From Pontibacter sp. FD36 (GTDB lineage Bacteria; Bacteroidota; Bacteroidia; Cytophagales; Hymenobacteraceae): DNA of 64,000 bases. The stretch lies in NCBI RefSeq assembly GCF_015686655.1, contig NZ_JADPMP010000012.1:62001-126000 (forward strand). The letters are read 5' to 3'. The notes beneath the pieces are model-generated. The model ran no database searches, had not been told where the DNA came from, and saw only the letters and a list, made by a program, of their open reading frames with translations. A program made the translations under genes and the position numbers. This document shows, piece after piece, positions 1 to 9,769 of this stretch. The first letter of the stretch is position 1; every line of letters begins with the position of its first letter.

Positions 1-1797
1 GGTTGTAAGCGTGCTTCAGACCACTCCGCCCTCGAGAGCCTTTTCGATGCCAAGTTCTCCGAAGCATTGAAAACGGTAGGTAAGCACTTCGACTTTGTGG
101 AGCTGTATAACAGCCGCGACGACTTCAAGCGCCAGATCATCCAGACCATTGGCACCGACCTGAACGGGTATGTACTGGATGACTGCGCGATCGACTACCT
201 GGAGCAAACACCGCTGATGCACCTGAATGAAAATAACATCCTCGACGCAGAGGGTATCAAAAAGATCATCGACCTGACGGCTAAGCAGAAAGTGCAGGCC
301 AACCTGATCGAGCGCGAGAAGCAGAAGACCATCAAGAAGCAGGACGTAGAAGCACAGGAGACCATCCTGGAGCTCGAAAAGCAATTGGCTGAGAACGAGG
401 AAAAGCAGAAGCGTGAAATATCGAACATCAAATCGCGTGAGTTTGCCGAGATGGAGAAAGTGCGCCACGAAGAGCGCCTGAAGGCAGAGAAAGCCCGCAT
501 CGCCACGGACGAGGAAGTGAAGATCGCAGAGCAGAACAAAGATCGCCAGATCCTTGTAGCTGAGCGCAGCAAGCAGCGTACGGATGCTATCGAGACGGAG
601 CGTGTGGAGCAGGCCCGTTTACTGGAAGAAAACGAAAAACAGCGTATCGTGGCACTGGCGCAGATCGAGAAAGAAAAAGCGATCGAAGAAGAGCGTAAGA
701 ATATACAGGGCATCATCCGCGAGCGTGTGACCGTGGAGAAAGCCGTAGTGGAGGAAGAAGAGAAGATCAAGGACACCAAGGCATTTGCAGAGGCTGAGCG
801 TACGAAAGCGGTAGCAATTAAAAATGCCGAGCGTGAAGCAGAAGAGTCATTGGTGAAAGAGATCAAGAGTGCCGAAGCGGCCCGTCAGGCGGCAGAATTC
901 CGTGCCAAGCAAATGCTGATCGATGCGGAGGCAGAGCAGGTGTCTTCTAACAACCGGGCACAGGCCATCAAAACCATGGCAGAAGCCGAAGCAGCACAGG
1001 CGGCAGCTATCGGACTGTCAGAAGCACAAGTGATGGAGGCCAAAGCCCATGCCCGTCAGAAAGAGGGTGAAGCAGAGGCGCTGGTAATCAAAGCGAAAGC
1101 CAATGCACAGGCCGAAGCCGACGAGAAACTGGGTATGGTAACTGCCAAAGTAACGAAAGAAAAAGGTATAGCCGAGGCCACTGTAGTAGAGAACATGGCA
1201 TCAGCAGAAGAGAAACGCGGACTGGCAGAGGCCCGTGTGATCGGAGAGAAGTTCACAGTAGATGCCAAAGGTATAGAGGAGAAAGCCGAAGCCATGCGCA
1301 AGCTGGATGGCGTGGGCAAAGAGCACGAAGAGTTCAAGCTGCGTCTGGAGAAAGACAAGTCGATTGAACTGGCCCAGATCAACATCCAGAAAGACATTGC
1401 CGCATCGCAGGCTGAGGTAATTTCCGAAGCCCTGAAGTCAGCGAAGATCGACATCGTGGGTGGCGAGACCATGTTCTTCGACCAGATCGTGGGCTCCATC
1501 ACCAAAGGCAAGCAGGTAGACCGCCTGGTAGGCAACAGCGAAGTGCTGAACACAGTGAAGGAAACCTTCTTCCAGCCAAACGGCAACGGCCATATAGACT
1601 TCCGCGAGAACCTGCAGCAGTTTATCAACCAGTTCGGTATGACCTCTGACGACGTGCGCAACCTAAGCGTATCGGCTCTTTTGCTGAAGATGATGCAGAG
1701 TAGCGCAGACGAAAGCACGCTGAATACCCTGAAGCAGCTGACCACAACGGCTACGGCTATGGGGATTGCGGATAAGCCTTATATTTCATTGAACTAA
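1..1797 (+). CDS. Flotillin family protein, C-terminal part (5' end outside window)
   Basis: The reading frame is open from base 1, so the true start lies upstream; at least 599 residues are present. The end of an SPFH-like region is followed by about 330 residues of almost unbroken Glu/Lys/Ala coiled coil with many AEA-type heptads, then a small globular tail (VGGETMFFDQIVGSI and onward). This is the C-terminal architecture of flotillin/YqiK proteins, which oligomerise on the inner face of the membrane and organise membrane domains. The N-terminal membrane hairpin is not in the window. In other bacteria flotillin genes of this type sit beside DUF3686 ATPase genes, and one follows here at 3198 after an inserted DUF3800 gene. 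Family is secure; the biological role is inferred. Confidence 0.9.
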   Translation, partial: GCKRASDHSALESLFDAKFSEALKTVGKHFDFVELYNSRDDFKRQIIQTIGTDLNGYVLDDCAIDYLEQTPLMHLNENNILDAEGIKKIIDLTAKQKVQANLIEREKQKTIKKQDVEAQETILELEKQLAENEEKQKREISNIKSREFAEMEKVRHEERLKAEKARIATDEEVKIAEQNKDRQILVAERSKQRTDAIETERVEQARLLEENEKQRIVALAQIEKEKAIEEERKNIQGIIRERVTVEKAVVEEEEKIKDTKAFAEAERTKAVAIKNAEREAEESLVKEIKSAEAARQAAEFRAKQMLIDAEAEQVSSNNRAQAIKTMAEAEAAQAAAIGLSEAQVMEAKAHARQKEGEAEALVIKAKANAQAEADEKLGMVTAKVTKEKGIAEATVVENMASAEEKRGLAEARVIGEKFTVDAKGIEEKAEAMRKLDGVGKEHEEFKLRLEKDKSIELAQINIQKDIAASQAEVISEALKSAKIDIVGGETMFFDQIVGSITKGKQVDRLVGNSEVLNTVKETFFQPNGNGHIDFRENLQQFINQFGMTSDDVRNLSVSALLLKMMQSSADESTLNTLKQLTTTATAMGIADKPYISLN

Positions 1798-1810
1798 ACC
1801 TTATCTTAAA

Positions 1811-1842
1811 CCCCTCTTCTGAAAGCGGAAGAGGGGTTTTTT
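1811..1842 (+). terminator. Rho-independent terminator after flotillin gene
   Basis: A 9-bp perfect stem (CCCCTCTTC at 1811-1819 with GAAGAGGGG at 1828-1836) with an 8-nt loop is followed by six T residues. It lies 14 bases after the flotillin stop and separates that gene from the AT-rich DUF3800 gene, so the two are probably not co-transcribed. Confidence 0.85.
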
Positions 1843-1877
1843 ATACCAGTGGTGGAGTAAATTATAAAAATTGAAAA

Positions 1878-3041
1878 TTGAAAAAAGCAAAAATCTATAT
1901 TGACGAATTTGGGAATACTCACTTAGACTTGTCAAAAAGTGGGACATTTAGCCATTTCGTTTATGCTTCCGTGATAATCTCAGAGGAGAACGAAGAGAAG
2001 GCACGCCTTCTGCGGAAAGAAATTTGCAAAAAATTCAGACTAGGGGATAATATAAAATCGAGCAATCTTGGCGATTCAAAATACTTCGACAAGCGTTTAG
2101 AAATTCTTCAATACCTAGTTAATAATTTAGATTTTACTATAGACGTTCTTGTCATTGACAAAAAGCATCTAGACCGTGAAAGTGGAGGCCTTAGGTTTAA
2201 ACAAGTGTTTTACAAATACTTTCAAAAAATATTTGTAAATAAATACAATGAACTTTATGATTCTTATGATATCACACCTGATAAGGTAGGTGAAGAATTC
2301 GCTCGTGAACTAGAGTTGTTTGTTCGAAATAATGCAATCAATCTCGATTTGTTTAATCCTGAAAGGACTTATAGGATTTCTGATGATATAGAAGGTGAAA
2401 AATTAATACAACTCGCTGACATTATATCGGGTTCAATTGGGAAAATATACTGTACAAGTCATGCTAGTGAGAGAATGGAAGAAATATTTAATATTCTACA
2501 TTCAAGATTATCTGTGCAGCATTTTCCCTATAAATCGAACTACGAAATCAAAACCTCGGAAGATGACAGAAAGAAGGATATACTGATTAGGAGACTAAGT
2601 CAGGACATACTTGAGAAGTTCGTAAAATCTACTGAAGGTAAAAACGAAACGTTAGGTTTGAATTTAGTGGAGTACTTAGCAATTCAGAATAGAATGGATC
2701 CTAAGCGCTTAGTACCAAGTTATGAGATATTGACCTACCTGCGTAATTTCAATTCAAATGTGACAGATGATAAATTAAGGTCGACTATACGAGACTTGAG
2801 GTATAAAGGACTTTTCATTATCAGCCATAAAGGTCAACCTGGATATAAATTAGCTAGCAGCTATGATGATATTATAGAACACTTTAATCATTTCATGAGA
2901 TATGTTCTCCCTATGTTAGAGAAACTTAAAGCCATTAATGAGAAAATGACTAATTCTACATTTAATGAGCTTAATCCTTTGGAAAAGGACGATAGATTTC
3001 AATTAGTTAAAAACTTGATAGGGCAAATTAAAAATACCTAG
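1878..3041 (+). CDS. DUF3800 domain protein with C-terminal winged-helix-like region
   Basis: The 387-residue protein opens with KIYIDEFGN (D9, E10), the N-terminal signature of DUF3800, and carries a later IQLADIISG motif (near residue 180) typical of the family. DUF3800 proteins are functionally uncharacterised and are often seen in mobile or defence contexts. Residues about 255-330 (VPSYEILTYLR, then KLRSTIRDLRYKGLFII and GYKLAS) look like a winged helix. The start is a TTG at 1878: an in-frame TGA lies at 1872 and the family motif begins five residues in, leaving no alternative. The gene is visibly AT-rich compared with both neighbours and has none of the AGGTATA motif common elsewhere, which suggests transfer into the flotillin/DUF3686 locus. 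Confidence 0.8.
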   Translation: MKKAKIYIDEFGNTHLDLSKSGTFSHFVYASVIISEENEEKARLLRKEICKKFRLGDNIKSSNLGDSKYFDKRLEILQYLVNNLDFTIDVLVIDKKHLDRESGGLRFKQVFYKYFQKIFVNKYNELYDSYDITPDKVGEEFARELELFVRNNAINLDLFNPERTYRISDDIEGEKLIQLADIISGSIGKIYCTSHASERMEEIFNILHSRLSVQHFPYKSNYEIKTSEDDRKKDILIRRLSQDILEKFVKSTEGKNETLGLNLVEYLAIQNRMDPKRLVPSYEILTYLRNFNSNVTDDKLRSTIRDLRYKGLFIISHKGQPGYKLASSYDDIIEHFNHFMRYVLPMLEKLKAINEKMTNSTFNELNPLEKDDRFQLVKNLIGQIKNT

Positions 3042-3197
3042 TTCCAATCAATTATAGCTATTATGCTCGGCTACGCCTTACCCATCGGCTGCACGAGTAC
3101 ATTATACAAGCCACTAGTACAAAATAAGCCGTGAAAACAATTGGCTTTAACAAAAGCCAAAAACTTACCAATCTTAAAAATTTAATCCTCCAACCTA

Positions 3198-6100
3198 ATG
3201 GAAGATACCAATACCGCCACCGCCTCAACAGCCGACAACGTGCAGTTGGAGGGTGGTACTTACGAAATACTGCGCAACCGTCTGCAGAAAAGCGGGGCCG
3301 AACTGCGCACGAAACTCGAGCAGCTGAACCAGGAGCGGAAGAGCGTGTTTGGGGCGATCGAGACGAAACTGATCACGACCGAGCGCATTACTACCGAGAA
3401 CAACTGCGTGCCCTCGGACATGGTGCCTGTGGGCTATACCTTGCTCTTTGGCTACAACGTATACTTGGGCCTGAAGTCGGAGGTGGAGCTGTCGGATGTG
3501 TTTGGCGTCTATACCTATGAGGGCCACAGCTTCCATCAGCAGCCGCTCGACATCCTGCAGGACAAGACCTTTCAGGACGATTTTCAGAAGCTCTACAAAT
3601 ACTATAAGAATACTCAGTTCGTCAAGTTTGCGCACATCGGCAACTACCTGTACATGGTGTTTCGGGTGGGCAAGGGCGTCAACGATATCAAGACCTTTAA
3701 GTGGTTGCTCAAAGGTGATACGATTACGTACATCGACAACCGCAGCGACCACGAGTATGTATTCCCGAACCAGCACGATTTCAGCTGGAAACGCACCACC
3801 CGCGAGGCGCAGCGCAAAGGCAAATTCCCGCACGTGTCCATCGAGGACAAGGTGTTTGTGGAGACTGTCGGCGGAGACCTCACCATCAAGGTAGAAGACA
3901 ACACCGACTCGGGCCGCGGCATTTATTCGGAAGAGGTCGATGACAAGGACCAGACGCTCGACGACTCGGAGATCTATTACGCCATTCTGGGCAATATCAT
4001 TCTCCTGAAGATAAGACCGTACCGCGAGAACAACTACCGTTATATTGTCTTTAACTCCAAGTTGAAAGAGGCACGCCGTATTGATGCGCTCGAACATAGC
4101 TGTGTGCTCTTGCCAGATGGGCAGGGCATCATTTATGCCTATGGCTACTACCTGCAGACGGGCGAGTTCAAGCAATTCGACAACAACCTGCAGGACATGC
4201 TTTTTGAGAAGCGCATTGCGTCCCCGAACGGCGAGGATTTCCTGTATGTGTTTTACAACAAGGAGACGAGCGTATACCTGTTGCTGTCTTATAACCTGAT
4301 CACGCAGCAGATCGAAACGCCGATCGTGTGCCACGGCTACGCTATTTATGAAAACGGCGAGTTGTGCTATTTCCGTGCCGACGAAGAAGCGCAGAAGCAC
4401 CACGCCATCCAGATCTGGCAGACTCCTTACATCGGGCCGAACTTTACCATACCTGTAACGCAGGAGTCGTACTTGTACAAGATCGGCAACAAGGACATTG
4501 TGCGGGCCATGGCCGAGAGCAACGAGGTGCTCACGCTCCTGCACAAAGAGGATTCCTACGCCAACCTATACCTCGACCTGATCAAGAAAACCACCGATGT
4601 ACTGGACTCTTATCACTGGCTGAACAGGGAAGAAACATACAATCTGGCGGCTCCGCTTTCGGCTGTTCGGCAAACGGCGACGGCGGCGGTAGAGGAGTAC
4701 GAAAAAGTACTCAGCATCAAGAAAAATACGCAGGCGCAGATCAGTCAGGTGCTCGGGCAGGCCGACGCGCTGATCCAGACGCTGAAATTCAAGAAGGCGG
4801 AGAGTATTAACGACTACGTGAAGTATCTGGCCGATTTGCGTGGCATACGTGGCGAAGTGATCTCGCTGAAAGAGTTGCGCTATACCGACCTGCCTACTAT
4901 TGAAAAGTACGAAGCACAGCTGCAGCAATTTGCACAGGATACTGCCAACGGAGCCGTGGAATTCCTGTTGCAGCCGAATGCCCTGGCGCCTTACGAGAAG
5001 CAGGTAAAGGAGATTAATACAGCTATCGAAGCGATTGCCAAAGTAGTCGAAGCTGACGCGACCGACAAGGAAATTGCCGCGGTGTCAGCAGAACTGGAAA
5101 TGCTGATCGATGTGGTGAGCAATCTCAAGATCGAGGACGCCACCCAGACCACACGCATCATTGATACTATCTCGGCTATTTATGCCACGTTCAACCAGAC
5201 ACGTGCCGCCCTGCGCCGCAAGCGCAAGGACTTGCTGAGTCAGGAGGGCAAGGCTGAATTCAATTCCCAGATCAAGCTAATCAGCCAGAGTGTGGTGAAC
5301 TACCTCGACGTGTCGGACTCGCCGCAGAAATGCGAGGAGTATCTGGCCAAATTGATGGTGCAGCTGGAGGAGCTCGAGGGCCGCTTCCCTGATTTCGACG
5401 AATTCATCGAGCAACTCACCGTGAAGCGGGAGGAGATCTACAGCGCCTTTGAATCGAAGAAAGTGCAGCTGCAGGAGGCCCAGAACAAGCGGGCCAACAG
5501 TCTGCAACAAGCAGCAGACCGCATCCTGAAAGCCGTGCAGAACCGAGCAGGCAAGCTGACCTCGGTAAGCGAGATCAACGGCTACTTCGCCTCCGATCTG
5601 ATGATCGAAAAGGTACGCAGCACGGTGGAAGAGCTCTTAGGTATAGGTGATACGGTAAAGGCCGATACCATCCAGAGCCGCCTCAAAACGCTGAAAGAGG
5701 ACGCCATTCGGCAGCTCAAGGACAAGCAGGAGCTGTTCGTGGACGGTGCCAACATTCTGAAGTTTGGCAAGCACCAGTTCACCGTGAATACCCAGCCGCT
5801 GGAGCTGAGCGTGGTACACCGCGACGACGCCATGTACTACCACCTCACGGGCACCAGCTTTTTCGAGAAGATCACCGACGAATCTTTCCTGAGTTACCGC
5901 CCCGTGTGGGAGCAGACATTGGTGTCGGAAAACCAGCAGGTATACCGCGCCGAGTACCTCGCCTTTAAAGTGCTCGAAGCGGCGCAGGACACAGGTATAA
6001 ACAGGCCGCAAAACGAGAACAGCCTGCGCTACCTGAGCATCGACGAACTGCACAAACTCACCGAAACCGAGCTGACGGACTACGTGAACAAATTCATGGC

Positions 6101-8165
6101 GGTACGTTTTAACGAGGGCTACCTGAAAGGCGTGCACGACCACGACGCGGCCCTTATTCTGGCCGCCCTGATCCGCCTGATCAAAACAGCCGACTTGCTC
6201 CGCTATACCTCTACCGACAGGGCCTGTGCGCAGCTGTACTGGCAGGTGTTCGCGCCCGAGTCGAAAAAAAAATCGCTTACCCACCAGCTCCAAGGTATAA
6301 GCGCCATCCTGCAGGTTTTCCCCGACACGCACGAGTTTGATGATTTAAAGGCAGGTCTGCAACAGGAAGTCTATACCTTTCAGCAGGAGACGGGACTTTG
6401 CAAACAAGCCAATGCGGCCGAAGCAGGCGAGTACTTGTTCTACGAGCTTACCCGCGGCAACCACTTCGTCATCGACAGTCAGGCCGATGTGCTCTTCGAC
6501 GGCTTCAAACATTTCCTGACGGAGCGACGCGTACTCGACCGTTTCGAGGAATCGGTGAAGGCGCTGCAGGAGAATGTAGCGCATCAGTTTGAGCTGATCC
6601 AACACTGGCTGAAAGCTTACATTGCGCAGGCAGGCCAGCACGATAAAGCCGAGTTTGTGGCCGAAGTAGCGACACTGTTGCTCACCGACAGCTACAACAC
6701 ACAGCATGTGGTGCACACTGTGCTGAAGGAGAATCTGCAAGGGATGCAGGGCGCCCACCAGCAGGTGCAGGGACAAAGCTACCAGCTAAACTACCACCAG
6801 TTCCTGCACCGCCTCCGCGACTATACCTCCTGCACGGCCACGGCCTTTACAGCTTTCACGGAGCTCAAAAAGAACCTGACGCAGCAGGCCGAACAGGCAC
6901 TGCGCCTGAACGAATTCAAGCCGCGGGTGCTATCGTCGTTTGTGCGTAACAAACTGATCGACCAGGTATACCTGCCGCTGATCGGCGCCAACCTGGCCAA
7001 GCAGATCGGTGCGGCAGGGGAGACCAAGCGCACCGACCTGATGGGCATGCTCTTGCTGATCTCGCCGCCAGGCTATGGCAAAACGACCATCATGGAGTAC
7101 ATCGCCAACCGCCTGGGCATTATCTTCATGAAGATCAACGGTCCCGCTATCGGCCACCAGGTGACGGCGCTGGACCCGAAAGAGGCACCCAATGCCGCTG
7201 CCCGCGAAGAGCTGGAGAAGCTGAACCTGTCCTTTGAGATGGGCGACAACGTGATGATCTACCTCGACGACATCCAGCACTGTAATCCCGAGTTTCTGCA
7301 GAAGTTTATCTCCCTGTGCGACGCCCAGCGCAAGATCGAGGGCGTGTACAAAGGTCGCAGCAAAACCTATGATTTCCGTGGCAAAAAGGTATGCGTGGTG
7401 ATGGCGGGTAACCCTTACACCGAAACAGGCGAGAAGTTCCGTATACCTGACATGCTCGCCAACCGCGCCGACATCTACAACCTCGGCGACATCATCGGCG
7501 ACACGGAAGATGTGTTCAAATTGAGCTACATCGAAAACTCCCTTACTTCCAACACCGTGCTGGCGAAGCTAGCGGCGAAGAGTCAGAAAGACATCTATAC
7601 CTTGCTGCAACTCGCCGAAACAGGCAACAGCGAGGGGCTGGAGTTCGAGGGCAACCACTCGGCAGCCGAGTTGAATGAGTATGTGTTGGTACTGAAGAAA
7701 TTACTCAAGATTCAGGATGTCATCCTGAAAGTAAACCTCGAGTATATCCGCTCGGCAGCGCAGGCAGACGAGTACCGCACCGAACCCGCCTTCAAGCTGC
7801 AGGGCTCTTACCGCAACATGAACAAACTGGCCGAAAAGGTGATGCCGATCATGAACGATCAGGAACTGCAGACACTGATTCTCTCGCACTACGAAGCCGA
7901 GTCACAGACGCTCACCTCAGGTGCCGAAGCCAACATGCTCAAGTTCAAACAGCTGATCGGCATCATGACCGAGGCCGAGGCGCAGCGCTGGGAGGATATC
8001 AAAGCCACCTTTGTGCGTAACAACAAACTCAAAGGCTTCGGCGGCAACAATCAGGTAGGGCAGGTGCTCACCGAAATGGAAAATATCTCCGGCGGACTGG
8101 CAGGTATAAAAGACGTGCTGAGCCAGTTCAAGCCGAGTAGGTTGGAAGCTGCGGAAGGTTTGTAA
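3198..8165 (+). CDS. Giant DUF3686-type AAA+ ATPase ('DNA repair ATPase' family)
   Basis: The 1655-residue protein has an N-terminal half matching the DUF3686 type (repeated beta-rich segments up to about residue 450), a long helical/coiled-coil centre (about 480-900), and a C-terminal AAA+ module. Walker A is PPGYGKTT at residues 1290-1297 (K1295), Walker B is VMIYLDD at 1352-1358, and a sensor-1-like AGNP lies at 1403-1406, resembling MoxR-type ATPases. These proteins are named DNA repair ATPases in databases, but the repair role is weakly supported. The flotillin gene upstream is a recurrent neighbour of this family. The ATG at 3198 follows a 156-bp spacer that contains a small hairpin (3141-3147 with 3154-3160). 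Overlapping ORFs on the other strand are shadows. Confidence 0.85.
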   Translation: MEDTNTATASTADNVQLEGGTYEILRNRLQKSGAELRTKLEQLNQERKSVFGAIETKLITTERITTENNCVPSDMVPVGYTLLFGYNVYLGLKSEVELSDVFGVYTYEGHSFHQQPLDILQDKTFQDDFQKLYKYYKNTQFVKFAHIGNYLYMVFRVGKGVNDIKTFKWLLKGDTITYIDNRSDHEYVFPNQHDFSWKRTTREAQRKGKFPHVSIEDKVFVETVGGDLTIKVEDNTDSGRGIYSEEVDDKDQTLDDSEIYYAILGNIILLKIRPYRENNYRYIVFNSKLKEARRIDALEHSCVLLPDGQGIIYAYGYYLQTGEFKQFDNNLQDMLFEKRIASPNGEDFLYVFYNKETSVYLLLSYNLITQQIETPIVCHGYAIYENGELCYFRADEEAQKHHAIQIWQTPYIGPNFTIPVTQESYLYKIGNKDIVRAMAESNEVLTLLHKEDSYANLYLDLIKKTTDVLDSYHWLNREETYNLAAPLSAVRQTATAAVEEYEKVLSIKKNTQAQISQVLGQADALIQTLKFKKAESINDYVKYLADLRGIRGEVISLKELRYTDLPTIEKYEAQLQQFAQDTANGAVEFLLQPNALAPYEKQVKEINTAIEAIAKVVEADATDKEIAAVSAELEMLIDVVSNLKIEDATQTTRIIDTISAIYATFNQTRAALRRKRKDLLSQEGKAEFNSQIKLISQSVVNYLDVSDSPQKCEEYLAKLMVQLEELEGRFPDFDEFIEQLTVKREEIYSAFESKKVQLQEAQNKRANSLQQAADRILKAVQNRAGKLTSVSEINGYFASDLMIEKVRSTVEELLGIGDTVKADTIQSRLKTLKEDAIRQLKDKQELFVDGANILKFGKHQFTVNTQPLELSVVHRDDAMYYHLTGTSFFEKITDESFLSYRPVWEQTLVSENQQVYRAEYLAFKVLEAAQDTGINRPQNENSLRYLSIDELHKLTETELTDYVNKFMAVRFNEGYLKGVHDHDAALILAALIRLIKTADLLRYTSTDRACAQLYWQVFAPESKKKSLTHQLQGISAILQVFPDTHEFDDLKAGLQQEVYTFQQETGLCKQANAAEAGEYLFYELTRGNHFVIDSQADVLFDGFKHFLTERRVLDRFEESVKALQENVAHQFELIQHWLKAYIAQAGQHDKAEFVAEVATLLLTDSYNTQHVVHTVLKENLQGMQGAHQQVQGQSYQLNYHQFLHRLRDYTSCTATAFTAFTELKKNLTQQAEQALRLNEFKPRVLSSFVRNKLIDQVYLPLIGANLAKQIGAAGETKRTDLMGMLLLISPPGYGKTTIMEYIANRLGIIFMKINGPAIGHQVTALDPKEAPNAAAREELEKLNLSFEMGDNVMIYLDDIQHCNPEFLQKFISLCDAQRKIEGVYKGRSKTYDFRGKKVCVVMAGNPYTETGEKFRIPDMLANRADIYNLGDIIGDTEDVFKLSYIENSLTSNTVLAKLAAKSQKDIYTLLQLAETGNSEGLEFEGNHSAAELNEYVLVLKKLLKIQDVILKVNLEYIRSAAQADEYRTEPAFKLQGSYRNMNKLAEKVMPIMNDQELQTLILSHYEAESQTLTSGAEANMLKFKQLIGIMTEAEAQRWEDIKATFVRNNKLKGFGGNNQVGQVLTEMENISGGLAGIKDVLSQFKPSRLEAAEGL

Positions 8166-8186
8166 GTATAGCTTGTGTAAAAATGG

Positions 8187-8225
8187 AAATCCCCTGCAGG
8201 TATAATGCTGCAGGGGATTTTTTTA
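8187..8225. terminator. Terminator hairpin between convergent genes
   Basis: CCCCTGCAG (8191-8199) pairs with CTGCAGGGG (8208-8216), extended by AAAT/ATTT, and is followed by a T run. It ends the DUF3686 transcript and its right side overlaps the stop codon of the converging radical SAM gene. One copy of the AGGTATA motif (8198-8204) runs from the stem into the loop. Confidence 0.8.
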
Positions 8226-9722
8226 TTTGGTTAGAGTCGGAATTGACTTAAGTTGATGACCATCGATGACTGGAAGCGGCGAGAAAGTGGAAGCGAGTTC
8301 GCTCGTTTCCGTTTGTGTATGGCTTGTAATGGACATTTCGCTTTTTGGGTGTTCTTTGTCTCCAGAGCCAACTTTTGAGAGAATGGCCTCTAGCAGTGGC
8401 AGCATTTCATTCAGGTTTTTCGACTTGATCATAAAATTCCAGAGCGGCTCAAACTTTTTCCATCCTCCAGAGTAGAGCAGGTGCTTTAGCTTATGCTTGT
8501 GTGAGTCATGCTGAAAACTTGCCTTAAAAATATTGGACCAGCTGTAAAACTCTTTGTAAGCCCAATCATATCCTGCCTTTAATTCATCGGCTGTCAGGTG
8601 GGTAGTCTTATACACGACACTTCTGGTATCGTACAGGTCCCAGTTTTGGGTTAGGATACGACCCTGGCTTTCCATGTCTTTGTAGAGTTTGGTACCAGGG
8701 TATGGGGTTAAAATATGATAGGTCGAAGTTGTGAGTCCATTGTTAACACCCCAATCAACCGTTCTTTTAAAAACATCCTGGTCGTCATCATCAAGTCCAA
8801 AAACAAAACTGCCATTAATCATGATGCCCAGATCATGCAGCCTGTTCACAGCTTTTATGTAGTCTTTCTGTAAGTTTTGCTTTTTGTTGCTTTGTTTGAG
8901 ATTAGCAGGTGAAAAAGTTTCGAACCCAACGAACAGACTTCTCAAACCGGCCTCAGCCGCTTTTTCAATCAGATTGCCACGGAGTATAGAGTCTATGGTA
9001 GCCGCTCCCTGAAATACCCGGTTCATGCCTTTCATTCCTTCAAACAAGCCGCTCGCAAATTTTGCATTGCCCAGTAAATGGTCATCCAGGAAATATAAGT
9101 GCTTACCTGGGAGTCTGTCTATTTCAGCCAGGGCATCATCTACGGCTTGTGTATAGAAAGTTTTCCCTCCTTCAAAAAAGGCATCCTTGTAGCAAAAGTC
9201 GCAGTGGTGCGGACAGCCTCTAGTCACCACAATCGAGTTGGGCACTAAGTAGCGGTTGCGCTTGATGAGATCTCTTCGGATAGGAGGTATCCCTTCGAGT
9301 GTCCGAATCATAGAGGTATATACCTTCTTAGGCACCTTATTTCTGAAGTCTTTCAGGAACTGCGGGAAAGTGTCTTCCCCTGGACCTAGGAAAATGGTAT
9401 CAGCATGCTGCGCTGCTTCTTCTGGTAAAGAAGTTACATGGAGTCCTCCGAGCAGCACATAAGCCCCGCGCCTTCTGTAATGGTCGGCAATTTTGTAGGC
9501 CCTGTAAGCATTGGTAATGTATACCTGAATGATGACCAGGTCAGGGGTATCATCCAGGTATAACTCCTCCACATGCTGATCCTGTAAGTCGATTTCATCG
9601 TCAGGTGAGAGGTAGGCCGCCAGCGTTGCCAACCCAAGAGGAGGAAACAGTGAATATTTTATAGGCCTCCAAAATGGGCTTTCAGCCTCTGCCAACGCAG
9701 GAAGTATCAGTTTGACTTTCAA
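8223..9722 (-). CDS. B12-binding-type radical SAM protein
   Basis: The 499-residue protein has a Rossmann-like N-terminal cobalamin-binding-type domain (about 1-130; PPLGLATLAAYL, then LLGGLHVTSLPEEA and GPGEDTFPQFL) followed by a radical SAM core. The [4Fe-4S] cysteines are C170, C174 and C177 in RGCPHHCDFCYKD. A classical DxHxxG cobalamin motif is not obvious; LQDQHVEEL stands in that position, so the binding mode may differ. The overall form resembles the BchE/HpnP/HpnJ group, whose members methylate or rearrange unactivated carbons, including hopanoids. The substrate here cannot be read from sequence, and no hopanoid or pigment genes are adjacent. It appears to be transcribed alone. Confidence 0.85.
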   Translation of the reverse strand: MKVKLILPALAEAESPFWRPIKYSLFPPLGLATLAAYLSPDDEIDLQDQHVEELYLDDTPDLVIIQVYITNAYRAYKIADHYRRRGAYVLLGGLHVTSLPEEAAQHADTIFLGPGEDTFPQFLKDFRNKVPKKVYTSMIRTLEGIPPIRRDLIKRNRYLVPNSIVVTRGCPHHCDFCYKDAFFEGGKTFYTQAVDDALAEIDRLPGKHLYFLDDHLLGNAKFASGLFEGMKGMNRVFQGAATIDSILRGNLIEKAAEAGLRSLFVGFETFSPANLKQSNKKQNLQKDYIKAVNRLHDLGIMINGSFVFGLDDDDQDVFKRTVDWGVNNGLTTSTYHILTPYPGTKLYKDMESQGRILTQNWDLYDTRSVVYKTTHLTADELKAGYDWAYKEFYSWSNIFKASFQHDSHKHKLKHLLYSGGWKKFEPLWNFMIKSKNLNEMLPLLEAILSKVGSGDKEHPKSEMSITSHTQTETSELASTFSPLPVIDGHQLKSIPTLTK

Positions 9723-9769
9723 TTCTAATGTGGTGTTATCTGCCGTAAATAATTTAGTCTATAGGTACT

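Noticed and set aside
3131..3520. 129-codon plus-strand ORF before and over the DUF3686 start
   Set aside because: It overlaps the strong DUF3686 frame for over 300 bases and has no family match.
3225..4544. 439-codon minus-strand ORF inside the DUF3686 gene
   Set aside because: It lies wholly antisense to a gene with clear family features, and its residue make-up (Val/Leu/His-rich, no domains) is that of a shadow frame.
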